The notes under the pieces were generated by a model. That model saw only the letters and a program-made list of their open reading frames with translations. It ran no database searches and had not been told where the DNA came from. 64,000 nucleotides of DNA, from the NCBI GenBank assembly GCA_023391695.1, contig JAEWAK010000012.1, positions 248,001 to 312,000 of the forward strand, given 5' to 3'. Position 1 is the first letter of the stretch. Each line of letters begins with the position of its first letter. Origin of the DNA: Bacillota bacterium. Lineage in GTDB: Bacteria; Bacillota; Clostridia; Lachnospirales; Lachnospiraceae. Both the position numbers and the translations under genes were made by a program. Positions 27,686 to 35,472 of this stretch are shown here, piece by piece.

Positions 27686-27766
27686 TTATCTTTTATACTG
27701 TCTCCCTTCATGGTCCATATAATTATTAATATAGATCAATTTCAAGATTCTCTGTCGTATTTTCAT
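27686..27766 (-). pseudogene. Remnant of a CE4 deacetylase 3' end
   Basis: A 26-codon frame whose last 18 residues (LIYINNYMDHEGRQYKR plus stop) match the C-terminus of the deacetylase at 18208 (LIYTDDYYMDHEGRQFQK). DNA identity is also clear (CTGTCT.CCTTCATG.TCCATATAAT). No catalytic motif remains. It indicates a partial duplication or a deleted paralogue about 9.5 kb away. Confidence 0.75.
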
Positions 27767-27792
27767 TCCTATGTGGAACATGTTTTCGCGCA

Positions 27793-28203
27793 TTATAATA
27801 TTAATCTCTTAAGATATGTTTCCACTTGGTTATAGAAATATTTAGCATTCTCGAGCTGTTCTTTTGCTTCCTCTTTGGATGCAATATAGAAATCATCGTA
27901 ATCGCTGGCATTTCTGATTTTACTAGCGGATAGAATTATTTCCGAACATTTGACATCAAACCTTCCTGATTTTATATATTCCTTTTGAAAGAATTGAATA
28001 TTGCCGGAATGTTTCTTAAAATCCACTTTATCCAAAGCAATAACAGCCCTCATCGCGTGATATATAGAATAATAAGACCGATTATTACTGCTTCTATAGC
28101 TATCCTTTACATACAGTGTTTCTGCATCCTCCAGCATCTCTTTGGATTTTTCTAAGCGGTATCCGGAAAGAGTTTTCTCCCTGTCTTTGTCTTCAGGCAC
28201 CAA
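27793..28203 (-). CDS. HEPN-domain protein (UPF0332/COG1895), partner of the MNT gene
   Basis: About 136 residues. The best ribosome site, GAGGGGG, points to the TTG at 28203 (or GTG at 28200); an ATG at 28218 is the alternative, giving 141 residues. The helical domain opens YRLEKSKEMLEDAETLY, contains NNRSYYSIYHAMRAV and ends with a RNASDYDD motif typical of UPF0332 proteins, where the charged residues form the putative RNase site. It overlaps the upstream nucleotidyltransferase gene, the classical order for MNT-HEPN pairs, which act as toxin (HEPN) and antitoxin (nucleotidyltransferase). Confidence 0.85.
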   Translation of the reverse strand: MVPEDKDREKTLSGYRLEKSKEMLEDAETLYVKDSYRSSNNRSYYSIYHAMRAVIALDKVDFKKHSGNIQFFQKEYIKSGRFDVKCSEIILSASKIRNASDYDDFYIASKEEAKEQLENAKYFYNQVETYLKRLIL

Positions 28204-28537
28204 TGCGCACCCCCTCATTATAAATATTTCTGTAATAGGGTAGGGTATCTTTGTATTCCTCAAATTCTTTTAAAGGAATTTCATTAAAATTTATAACGAT
28301 ATCATACATATTTAAAAAATATGCCATTTGAGATACTAAGGCTTTGCTATATTTTTTGATCTCAGTCCGCTCCATATCAACAATTAATGCAATATCTATA
28401 TCAGATTCAAAATCATAATCTCCTCGGGCATATGAACCGTAGAGTACAGCAAAAATAAGTTTATTATCGAATAACTTACTTGTATTCTGATATACTTCTT
28501 TTAAAATTTTCTTTAAACTATCTCTATCCCTGTTCAT
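28193..28537 (-). CDS. Minimal nucleotidyltransferase (MNT), antitoxin-like
   Basis: 114 residues from the ATG at 28537, preceded by AAAGGGTGAGG. The polymerase-beta motif is intact: GSYARGD, then ten residues later SDIDIAL with the catalytic aspartates. In MNT-HEPN modules this protein modifies the HEPN ribonuclease and blocks it. The two genes overlap by a few bases. There is no other defence gene near, so it is a stand-alone module. Confidence 0.88.
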   Translation of the reverse strand: MNRDRDSLKKILKEVYQNTSKLFDNKLIFAVLYGSYARGDYDFESDIDIALIVDMERTEIKKYSKALVSQMAYFLNMYDIVINFNEIPLKEFEEYKDTLPYYRNIYNEGVRIGA

Positions 28538-28776
28538 AATCCTCACCCTTTCTTAATCCGATCAATTATTATAATTTTATTGTACCCTAATTAACTTAAT
28601 TTAACAACCTGTATTTCCAGAAGTAGTGCCGCTAAACTTCTATTAACACATTTTTTTCTGTTATAAAAATGGTATTTCTTCCATTTCCATTTGGACAAAA
28701 AAAGATACTGAATTCCCGTTACGAATCCAATATCTTTTCAATAAATAATAGTTTATCATTTATCTTAATTTTTAAT

Positions 28777-29823
28777 CTATCCTACAATAAAAAATCCTAC
28801 GGCAGCAATTATATATACGGATATCAATTTTAAGCCTTCCATCCAGTTTGTCCTGCCGGCTTTTACAACCTGGTTCGCAATCAGGACGCTGGCACCAAAT
28901 AAGAACAATTCAATCGGTTTAAACACGATACTCATAGGTGTAAATAAAAGGCTGATCAGAACAGCTACCGGAATTACAAATAATGCAATCTGTAAGCTGG
29001 AACCAACTGCTATTTCTATTGAAATATCCATCTTATTCTTTAAGGCCATAATGACAGCTGTACTATGCTCCGCAGCATTACCAACGATTGGAATTAAAAT
29101 TATACCGACAAACATCTCGGATATTCCTGCAGCCTGTGTCATCGGTTCAATACTGCTCACGAGCAATTCTGACAATATGGCGATCAGTACGGTGGCAATA
29201 CCGAGAATTGTAATACTGACCGGCAGACTCCATTTTGAATCGATATCATCGGCATGTTCAACACCATAAAGATCCTTTTGAGATTTAAAGGAATAAATTA
29301 ACCCGACTACATAAATAAACAGTAATATAACACTGGTTATAACACTAAAGCTTTCATACTTGGAAGATATAAGTTCTTCCGGTACTTTGGAGGTAAATAC
29401 GGCAGGCATTGCCAATCCGAAAACCGCAAATAACAACATGGTAGCCGTAAAGGTGCCAAGCTGCGCATCATATTTAAGTTCTTTGTGCTTTAATCCGCCA
29501 AAAAATATACTGCAGCCTAAAACCAGAAGAATATTACCTAAAACGGACCCGGCAAGGGATGCTTTAACTACATCAAATAATCCGGCTTTTATGGCAAAAA
29601 AAGTTATAATAAGCTCCGTTGCATTTCCAAAAGTGGCATTTAAAAACCCTCCGAACTTAGGACCAGTATAAGCCGCTATTTCCTCCGTGGCACTGCCAAG
29701 GTAACCGGCTAACGGCACGATGGATATACAGGTTAGTACGAACATTATGCTCGCACTCCAATGGAGCAAAACACCCATAAAAGACAGCGGAACACAAATT
29801 AATAATATTTTCAGATACTTCAT
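28777..29823 (-). CDS. Calcium/proton exchanger (CaCA family, CAX type)
   Basis: 348 residues from the ATG at 29823 (AAGGTGAGG upstream); the longer frame to 29877 begins with TTG and lacks a ribosome site. About eleven transmembrane segments are visible, with the two alpha-repeat motifs FGNATELIITFFA and VGNAAEHSTAVIMA that line the cation site. These carriers expel or store Ca2+ in exchange for protons, like Bacillus YfkE. It is monocistronic. Confidence 0.92.
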   Translation of the reverse strand: MKYLKILLICVPLSFMGVLLHWSASIMFVLTCISIVPLAGYLGSATEEIAAYTGPKFGGFLNATFGNATELIITFFAIKAGLFDVVKASLAGSVLGNILLVLGCSIFFGGLKHKELKYDAQLGTFTATMLLFAVFGLAMPAVFTSKVPEELISSKYESFSVITSVILLFIYVVGLIYSFKSQKDLYGVEHADDIDSKWSLPVSITILGIATVLIAILSELLVSSIEPMTQAAGISEMFVGIILIPIVGNAAEHSTAVIMALKNKMDISIEIAVGSSLQIALFVIPVAVLISLLFTPMSIVFKPIELFLFGASVLIANQVVKAGRTNWMEGLKLISVYIIAAVGFFIVG

Positions 29824-30224
29824 AGATTTGACCTCACCTTCGATATTGTGAAATAAATATTTATCATATTTTGCCAACTTTGATTATTATACCTCTGCGG
29901 CAAACCGAAATCAACTATATTTATTAAATAATTTTTATTTTTTCTACATAATTTTTCATAAATCTACATAAAATTTTAATAGATTCAACATTTATTTTAT
30001 TTATCAGAGGAAAAGCTTTAACTTTTTTTCTAAATAAAAGACTACAGCACCAAACTTAATCCATAAATTTGTATTATTTGTAACAATGTTTTTTCGTTGA
30101 ACTGTCTTTTACCAAAAGGTATATATATCTGTAAATTCAAATCCGCCTTTGTCTAGGGATTTAGAATCTTTTATCTATTTATAACAGGCCAAATCAGTAC
30201 ATAAAAAACCAGCCAAAAAATATT
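29824..30224. other. AT-rich intergenic DNA
   Basis: Nothing beyond AT-rich sequence and the exchanger leader is visible here. Confidence 0.4.
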
Positions 30225-30372
30225 CACAAATTGTTCACGAATCAGCCATGTTATAAACATATATGTCTAATATAATGAAATCATAGCAATTCAGTTACAC
30301 CTAAAAAGCTAATAAGAAAACTTTTTCATAAAATAAAGCCTGGTAGTTTCCCTCCCCTCTACCGGGCTTCTC
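30225..30372 (+). ncRNA. Candidate small RNA unit, copy A
   Basis: The unit contains an upstream block TATTCACAAATTGTTCA, a TATAAT -10 box at 30271-30276, about 60 bases without an open frame, and a terminator stem AAGCCTGGTAG/CTACCGGGCTT (30336-30369) followed by C/U-rich sequence. A second copy with the same elements in the same order lies at 31236-31393. The predicted transcript is about 90 nt. Conservation of promoter, spacing and terminator across the two copies is the evidence; the -35 region is weak. Confidence 0.55.
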
Positions 30373-30407
30373 CTCTGCCCTTTTACAGGGGATTCTGCCA
30401 GCACAAA

Positions 30408-30454
30408 AATCCTGCTGTATATTAGGAAAGAACAGCCTGTATACAGCAGGATTT
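30408..30454. terminator. Perfect 15-bp hairpin
   Basis: AAATCCTGCTGTATA pairs exactly with TATACAGCAGGATTT, with an 17-base loop and T-rich flank. It lies just after candidate small RNA A and could stop read-through from either side. Confidence 0.7.
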
Positions 30455-30460
30455 CATTTT

Positions 30461-30540
30461 AAACTCCCCTCTGTGCGCCCTAGCACACATTCCAATCAGG
30501 ATGTTGAAAAACTGTTTTTGTTTTTTCAACCTAACACCCA
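30461..30540. repeat. Interspersed repeat, copy 1
   Basis: Shares CTCTGTGCGCCCT, TTTTGTTTTTTCAACCTAAC and CCCAT in order with bases 41602-41686. It includes a TTGAAAAA/TTTTTTCAA stem that could act as a terminator. Confidence 0.7.
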
Positions 30541-30544
30541 TGCA

Positions 30545-30608
30545 TATCGCAAGCAGGCTTGCGATACTGCCTAAATAAGAAGTGTGAAATTGCCTTTTAT
30601 TTCACACT
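30545..30608 (-). terminator. Two hairpins after the 150-residue membrane protein gene
   Basis: TATCGCAAGC/GCTTGCGATA (30545-30566) and AGTGTGAAAT/ATTTCACACT (30581-30608) are both perfect. The second lies 21 bases after the minus-strand gene end and is the likelier terminator. Confidence 0.65.
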
Positions 30609-30629
30609 AATATCCAACATTATTTTATC

Positions 30630-31082
30630 CTAAGACTGCTCATGTTCGTTAATGAGAAGAATCCTATCCAGAACCGTTTTATACACCAGCACAATCTGGG
30701 CATCAATAAAACAATATTTATTTATAATAAACTGATAGGTCTTAACAATAAAGCAAAAACTCATTAGTACAATACTGAGAAAGGTTATAAGCGGATTAAT
30801 GCTCTTCGTTACTAAATAAAAGATCGCTCCGGCAAAGAAAAGAAATGAAAAGAAATACGTTTTACAGATGCGCATGGCTAAAAACATCGTATCATTTAAA
30901 CGTTCCTGCATCTTTTTAATTGCTGTCCGGTCTTTGTTTCTCAGGTGTTCATAAATATCGTTATAAATTTCTTTACTGTCAAATACTTTGTTTTGTAAAC
31001 TTTTCTGACAGACAAAGAAATATTTATTGTAATTATTTTCACCAAGTTCTTTGCTGATTAATTTTTTAAAAATACTGGCCAT
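30630..31082 (-). CDS. Small membrane protein of unknown function
   Basis: 150 residues from the ATG at 31082; AGAGG ten bases upstream lies inside the longer frame, so that frame is not used. An N-terminal half of about 75 charged residues precedes two transmembrane segments (about 78-92 and 97-117) and a short tail. I do not recognise a family. It is flanked on both sides by the duplicated small-RNA-like units, so a recombination between them would delete it. Confidence 0.65.
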   Translation of the reverse strand: MASIFKKLISKELGENNYNKYFFVCQKSLQNKVFDSKEIYNDIYEHLRNKDRTAIKKMQERLNDTMFLAMRICKTYFFSFLFFAGAIFYLVTKSINPLITFLSIVLMSFCFIVKTYQFIINKYCFIDAQIVLVYKTVLDRILLINEHEQS

Positions 31083-31235
31083 ATCATACCATCCTCTCAT
31101 CTATTTTATAACTCCATACAAACATTTTTTTGCTTTGGATATTAGATGTTTCTCTTAGTATTTGTACCTTCTGAAAAATGTAGCCTCTGTAAATCCTGAG
31201 AATTCTGCCTTTTATAAGAAAAATTTTTAAAATCA

Positions 31236-31393
31236 AATATTCACAAATTGTTCATAAATAATCCATACTATAAACATATATGTCTATTATAATAAAATCA
31301 TGGTAAACAAGTTACACCTTAAATTGCTAATAAGATAATTTTTTTCATAAAACAAAGCCTGGTAGTTACCCTCCCCCCTCTACCGGGCTTCTC
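31236..31393 (+). ncRNA. Candidate small RNA unit, copy B
   Basis: Repeats copy A: TATTCACAAATTGTTCA, ATAAACATATATGTCTA, TATAAT at 31288-31293, GTTACACCT, GCTAATAAGA, then the stem AAGCCTGGTAG/CTACCGGGCTT (31355-31390) and CTCCTCTGCCCTTTTACAG. Differences are scattered and the stem is unchanged. It lies 380 bases upstream of upp. Confidence 0.55.
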
Positions 31394-31494
31394 CTCTGCC
31401 CTTTTACAGCAGGTTACGGTATTTTTTCGGAATTTCTTCCTGTTAATCCTCAAATAACCTATTTCTTTGTATAAAGCAATTTCCGTTAAGTTAT

Positions 31495-31585
31495 ACTATA
31501 GGAACTAAAAGCATGTTCCTATAGTCGGATGCACGGCGCAATTGCAGCGCCTTTTATCGGAAATTTTAAAAACAATTTCCGATAA
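31495..31585. repeat. Block of three hairpins upstream of upp
   Basis: ACTATAGGAAC/GTTCCTATAGT (31495-31525), GGCGC/GCGCC (31535-31551) and TTATCGGAAATT/AATTTCCGATAA (31554-31585) follow one another; the flanks TTTCCGTTAAGTTATA and TTTCCGATAAGTTATA are also direct repeats. It could be a palindromic repeat element or a structured leader. The upp start is 185 bases further. Confidence 0.65.
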
Positions 31586-31690
31586 GTTATAATATTACAA
31601 ATTATTCTTGCTGATACGTTTTGGCTGCATTGAACTTTTAAAATATACAACAAATTTAAATTTACACTTTTCTTAGACATTAAATTTTGA

Positions 31691-31696
31691 TATAAT
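31691..31696 (+). promoter_or_regulatory. Possible -10 box for upp
   Basis: TATAAT 75 bases before the upp start, with only a weak -35 (TTTTCT) 17 bases upstream. Confidence 0.4.
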
Positions 31697-31770
31697 GATT
31701 CTTAAAGTAAATAATTATGTTCATTTTTAGGAACATTTATTAACAAGTCAAAATATTTGGAGGCAAGGCT

Positions 31771-32400
31771 ATGTCTAAAGTTATTATTATGGATCACCCG
31801 TTAATTCAGCACAAAATCGGTATTATGAGGCGCAAAACAACTTCTACTAAAGAGTTTCGCGATTTAGTGTCGGAAGTTGCCATGCTGATTTGTTATGAAG
31901 CAACAAGAGAGCTTCCTCTTGCTGATATCGAGGTAGAAACACCCCTCGTTAAAACAATCGCGCATGAAATTGCCGGAAAGAAGCTCTGCATTGTTCCGAT
32001 TTTAAGGGCAGGTCTTCACATGGCCGATGGTATACTGAACCTGATTCCTAATGCTAAGGTTGGTCATATTGGTTTATACCGTAATGAAGAAACACTTGAA
32101 CCGGTAGAATATTTCTGCAAGCTTCCAGTCGATGCCGATGAAAGAGAAATTTTTGTAGTGGATCCCATGCTGGCAACAGGCGGTTCAGCAAGTGCCGCAA
32201 TTACATTATTAAAAAATAAGGGAATCACCAAAATTCATTTCCTATGTTTAATTGCAGCACCGGAAGGTGTAAAGCGGTTAACACAGCTGCATCCTGATGT
32301 GGATGTTTATATCGGCTCTCTAGATGAAAAATTAAATGAACATGGCTATATCCTGCCTGGACTTGGTGATGCTGGTGATAGAATCTACGGTACTAAATAA
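31771..32400 (+). CDS. upp: Uracil phosphoribosyltransferase
   Basis: 209 residues, the standard length; GGAGG upstream of the ATG. The PRPP-binding segment FVVDPMLATGGSASAA and the uracil-site end HGYILPGLGDAGDR are intact. It salvages uracil to UMP in the cytoplasm. It lies 13 kb from the pyrimidine-degradation locus and is not part of it, but the two would compete for uracil. It ends in a bidirectional terminator shared with galM. Confidence 0.97.
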   Translation: MSKVIIMDHPLIQHKIGIMRRKTTSTKEFRDLVSEVAMLICYEATRELPLADIEVETPLVKTIAHEIAGKKLCIVPILRAGLHMADGILNLIPNAKVGHIGLYRNEETLEPVEYFCKLPVDADEREIFVVDPMLATGGSASAAITLLKNKGITKIHFLCLIAAPEGVKRLTQLHPDVDVYIGSLDEKLNEHGYILPGLGDAGDRIYGTK

Positions 32401-32420
32401 TTATATACCGTTAACTGAAA

Positions 32421-32462
32421 AAAAGTGCTTATCTTCCAATAAAATGGACGATAAGCACTTTT
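32421..32462. terminator. Bidirectional terminator between upp and galM
   Basis: AAAAGTGCTTATC pairs with GATAAGCACTTTT, with poly-A and poly-T flanks that serve both convergent genes. Confidence 0.92.
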
Positions 32463-32466
32463 AAGT

Positions 32467-33525
32467 TTATATGGTGGAAAATTTAAAAACCGTTACAAAA
32501 TCATATTCATTGCCGGCTTTTAATACACAGGAAGGGAATTCCGGTTTATTGCAGGAATCCGGAAAGTACTGTGTCTCAAAGCAGACACCCCCACGTTTCT
32601 GGTATTTGTAACCTCCCTTTCCGGTTTCCGTTCCGTTTAAGAAATTACCTGTGTACAACTGGATTCCAGGCATATTCGTAAAGATTTCCATCCTGCGTTT
32701 ACTCTTCTCCTCTACTAATTCGCCGACCTTCTCTACTTCGCTGCCGCTTATGTTAAGTACGAAATTATGGTCATATCCCCCGCCCTGTTTTAACGGCCCG
32801 TAATTCGCGTCAATATCTTGTCCCAAAGGTTTTAATTTCCTGAAATCCATTGGGGTTCCGGTTACATCACGGATTTCCCCGGTCGGAATAAGGGCATCGT
32901 CCGTAGGGGTGAATTTATCCGCATCCACCATAACCAGCTGCTCAAGGACAGATCCTGAATTATGGCCTGCAAGATTAAAATAAGAATGGTTGGTTAAATT
33001 AACAATCGTATCTTTATCGGATACGGCAAGATATTCAATTACCAATTCATTATCATCCGTCAGGGTATAAGTCACACTAATATCAAGGTTGCCCGGGAAA
33101 CCTTGTTCCATATGGGGACTCAGTCTTGAAAATTCAATGGAATCCGAATCTTCATCTTCAAAGGTTTCCGCCTCATAAATGAACTTATTGTAACCCTTAA
33201 ACCCTCCATGTAAATTATTCCGGCCGTCATTTTTCTCAAGCTCATATTTCTTTCCGTTTAAATCAAAAGTAGCCCCGCCGATACGGTTTGCGTGACGTCC
33301 GATAAAGGAACCAAAGCCAGGTGAATTTAATTCATAACCGGTTACATCATCAAAGCCTAAAACCACATCATCAAAATTGTCGTCCTTGTCCGGTACCAAT
33401 ATGTTTACAATGTTTGCACCATAATCCGTAAAGCTTACTGTCATGCCATTTTTATTCTTCAAAATAAAAAGAGTAGCTTCTACTCCTTCTTTTGTTTTTC
33501 CAAATGACTGTTTCTTTATACTCAT
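32467..33525 (-). CDS. galM: Galactose mutarotase (aldose 1-epimerase)
   Basis: 352 residues, AAGGAGAGTC before the ATG. Family motifs include SFTDYGANIVNILVPD, GRHANRIGGATFDLNGK, NLTNHSYFNLAGH with a catalytic His, and FETQYFPDSCNKPEFPSC with the catalytic Glu. It interconverts alpha and beta anomers of galactose or related aldoses in the cytoplasm. It stands alone. Confidence 0.95.
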   Translation of the reverse strand: MSIKKQSFGKTKEGVEATLFILKNKNGMTVSFTDYGANIVNILVPDKDDNFDDVVLGFDDVTGYELNSPGFGSFIGRHANRIGGATFDLNGKKYELEKNDGRNNLHGGFKGYNKFIYEAETFEDEDSDSIEFSRLSPHMEQGFPGNLDISVTYTLTDDNELVIEYLAVSDKDTIVNLTNHSYFNLAGHNSGSVLEQLVMVDADKFTPTDDALIPTGEIRDVTGTPMDFRKLKPLGQDIDANYGPLKQGGGYDHNFVLNISGSEVEKVGELVEEKSKRRMEIFTNMPGIQLYTGNFLNGTETGKGGYKYQKRGGVCFETQYFPDSCNKPEFPSCVLKAGNEYDFVTVFKFSTI

Positions 33526-33787
33526 AGTGACTCTCCTTCTGTTAACTACATTTCTTATTTACTAGAATAATCCACTTAGTAAAAAAGTGCAAGATAATTT
33601 TGAATATTTTCAGACCGGCTGTTTCAGGCAACGCATGCCGGAAATTTTTCCAGAAAGAAGACAACTTCCGGATATAGTTGTCCTGCCGGCTGTTTTATCA
33701 GGATTGACAAGTAATTTATGTAATGATATACTTCAACTAAAAGGGAAAGCCTGAAGCCAATGGGTCTGTCCCGCCATAAATATAACT

Positions 33788-34025
33788 GTTATCAAGTGGT
33801 TGCTTATCTTTTACCGGCTGATTTAGCCGTAAGATAAATAGCTTAATAGGGAAACAGGTTAAACGCCTGTACGGTCTCGCCGCTGTATATGAGGAGTTTA
33901 TCAGGGCAGTAACCTTACTGCAACAAATCACTGGGCACCGGCTGCCTGGGAAGATTTCTGGTAAATGCTGATTCATGAGTCAGAATACCTGCTTGATTAT
34001 CGTACTGTAAATGCCACGAGGAATT
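33788..34025 (+). promoter_or_regulatory. Cobalamin (adenosylcobalamin) riboswitch
   Basis: The class signature is visible in order: TCAAGTGGTTGC, a TTATCTTTTAC-hairpin-GTAAGATAA arm, TTAATAGGGAAACAGGTTAA with ACGCCTGTACGGTCTCGCCG and CTGTA forming the B12-box core, then CACTGGGCACC, CCTGGGAAG, GAGTCAGAATACCTGC and the closing CACGAGGAATTGG. Together these match the cobalamin riboswitch pattern in Clostridia. A terminator follows at 34075 and then a DUF4430 gene and an ECF S-component gene, so B12 would switch their transcription off. Confidence 0.88.
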
Positions 34026-34074
34026 GGAATAAGTACAATAATGAACTGATTAATTTTATTATTTTCTTTTTATT

Positions 34075-34108
34075 GTTCCCGATTCCAGTGGTGTCAGGAA
34101 CTTTTTTA
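34075..34108 (+). terminator. Terminator after the cobalamin riboswitch
   Basis: GTTCC pairs with GGAAC followed by CTTTTTT, about 50 bases after the riboswitch core. It is the likely expression platform. A further hairpin ATAGGAAGGTTC/GAACTTTCCTAT follows at 34114-34140. Confidence 0.6.
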
Positions 34109-34187
34109 TTTAAATAGGAAGGTTCTCCGAACTTTCCTATCAAATAAAAAGCCCTCCGGGAAGGCTACTTGCTCATAATCATCCATC

Positions 34188-34270
34188 AAAAATAAAAGAA
34201 AGGAATGCCACATATAATACTTTCAATCTTAATTAGTGGCCATATTGCAGCTGGCCTGCAATATGCATGG
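34188..34270 (+). repeat. Two-hairpin element directly upstream of the DUF4430 gene (copy 2)
   Basis: Stem GCCAC/GTGGC, then stem CATATTGCAG/CTGCAATATG, in the same order and spacing as at 24481-24568. The second stem differs at several paired positions with compensation. Its end abuts the start codon. Confidence 0.65.
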
Positions 34271-34278
34271 GAAAACAT

Positions 34279-34683
34279 ATGGAAAATAAAAAAAATACGA
34301 AAAAAATAGCAGCCGGCCTTATCGGTCTGGTTATAATTGCCGCTGTCATGTTTTTATTGTACAATCAATTTAAACCCAAAGCAGTGGAAGGTTCCAAAAA
34401 GATAGTAGCAGAAGTGATAACAGAGGATGGCAAAAGTAAATCCTATGATATACGGACAGATGAGGAATATTTACGCGGTGCATTGGAACAGATGGGTTTA
34501 ATCTCCGGGACAGAAGGTGATCATGGCCTTTTTGTAACCACTGTGGATGGCAGAACGGCAGACGATACGAAGCAGGAATGGTGGTGTTTTACCTTAAACG
34601 GCGGAACCCTGAATACCAGTGTGGATATAACTCCCATAAAGGACGGAGACCATTTTGAAATCACATTAACAGAAGGTTATTAA
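34279..34683 (+). CDS. Membrane-anchored DUF4430 protein, probably cobalamin-uptake related
   Basis: 134 residues from the ATG at 34279 (GGGA seven bases upstream); the ATG at 34267 would add four residues. An N-terminal anchor (about 9-27, AAGLIGLVIIAAVMFLLY) leads to a DUF4430 domain with ALEQMGLI, EWWCFTLNGG and DGDHFEITLTEGY. DUF4430 resembles the C-terminal domain of the vertebrate cobalamin carriers transcobalamin and intrinsic factor. It lies below a cobalamin riboswitch and one base before an ECF S-component gene, so a role in capturing B12 or a precursor outside the cell is likely, though not proven. Confidence 0.82.
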   Translation: MENKKNTKKIAAGLIGLVIIAAVMFLLYNQFKPKAVEGSKKIVAEVITEDGKSKSYDIRTDEEYLRGALEQMGLISGTEGDHGLFVTTVDGRTADDTKQEWWCFTLNGGTLNTSVDITPIKDGDHFEITLTEGY

Positions 34684-34684
34684 A

Positions 34685-35215
34685 ATGCGGATTAAAGATA
34701 TTGTCATCATAGGGATGCTGACCGCCTTACTGGTTGCCGCAAAATACAGCCTTGATTTTTTACCGAATATTGAACTGGTAACTACTTTTATTATAATTTA
34801 TACGCTGTTACTGCGTAAAAAAGCTCTGTATATCATTACCGTATTTATCGTATTGCAGGGTTTATTATACGGCTTTGGCTTATGGTGGCTGAACTATATG
34901 TATATCTGGTTTGTATTATACGCCCTGGCTACGGTATTCCGTAAGGAACGTTCCCCATTTCTCTGGGCCATTCTTTCCGGCGGTTTTGGTTTCTCCTTCG
35001 GTGCATTATGTTCCATACCATATTTTTTTATGGGCCTGCCGGGGGGAACCATACAGAACGGTTTCCAGACGGCATTTGCTTATTGGATTGCCGGAATCCC
35101 TTTTGACCTAGTGCATGGAATCTCTAATTTTTTCGTTACCCTGGTTTTATTTAAACCGGTTTACAAAATATTAAGCGAACTTATCAAAAATACCAATTCT
35201 ACTGTGGCAGAATAA
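34685..35215 (+). CDS. ECF transporter S component, predicted for cobalamin or a precursor
   Basis: 176 residues with about six hydrophobic segments. The start has the S-component signature (IIGMLTALLVAAKYSLDFLPNI) with small residues for packing against the EcfT subunit. It starts one base after the DUF4430 stop, so the two are coupled. The cobalamin riboswitch upstream indicates a corrinoid substrate, as for CbrT-type S components. The energising EcfA/EcfT genes are not here and must be supplied from elsewhere. Confidence 0.85.
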   Translation: MRIKDIVIIGMLTALLVAAKYSLDFLPNIELVTTFIIIYTLLLRKKALYIITVFIVLQGLLYGFGLWWLNYMYIWFVLYALATVFRKERSPFLWAILSGGFGFSFGALCSIPYFFMGLPGGTIQNGFQTAFAYWIAGIPFDLVHGISNFFVTLVLFKPVYKILSELIKNTNSTVAE

Positions 35216-35336
35216 CCACGGGTGTAACAGCCTGTCCTTGATCCGTATCCAGACCGGATTGGCTTTATTATGCCTGTGTAACTCCTGCCGGTTTTTAATG
35301 ATAAATAAAAAAGCAGTATACTTCTTATTAGGACAA

Positions 35337-35365
35337 AAAAAGGTTACCCCAAAAGGGTAACCTTT
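35337..35365 (+). terminator. Terminator after the ECF S-component gene
   Basis: AAAGGTTACCC pairs exactly with GGGTAACCTTT around a four-base loop, with poly-A upstream and poly-T-like flank for both strands. Confidence 0.88.
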
Positions 35366-35472
35366 AATCAATTTCGTTCCTGACAATATAGCTATTTCTG
35401 TATAAAAATGTTAAAAATAATCATTCTTAAAATTTATATATATAGAAAAAGGTACACTGAAAACTTTGTTGA

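Noticed and set aside
29823..29877. An 18-residue N-terminal extension of the calcium exchanger
   Set aside because: It would begin at TTG without a ribosome site, while the internal ATG has one at good spacing.
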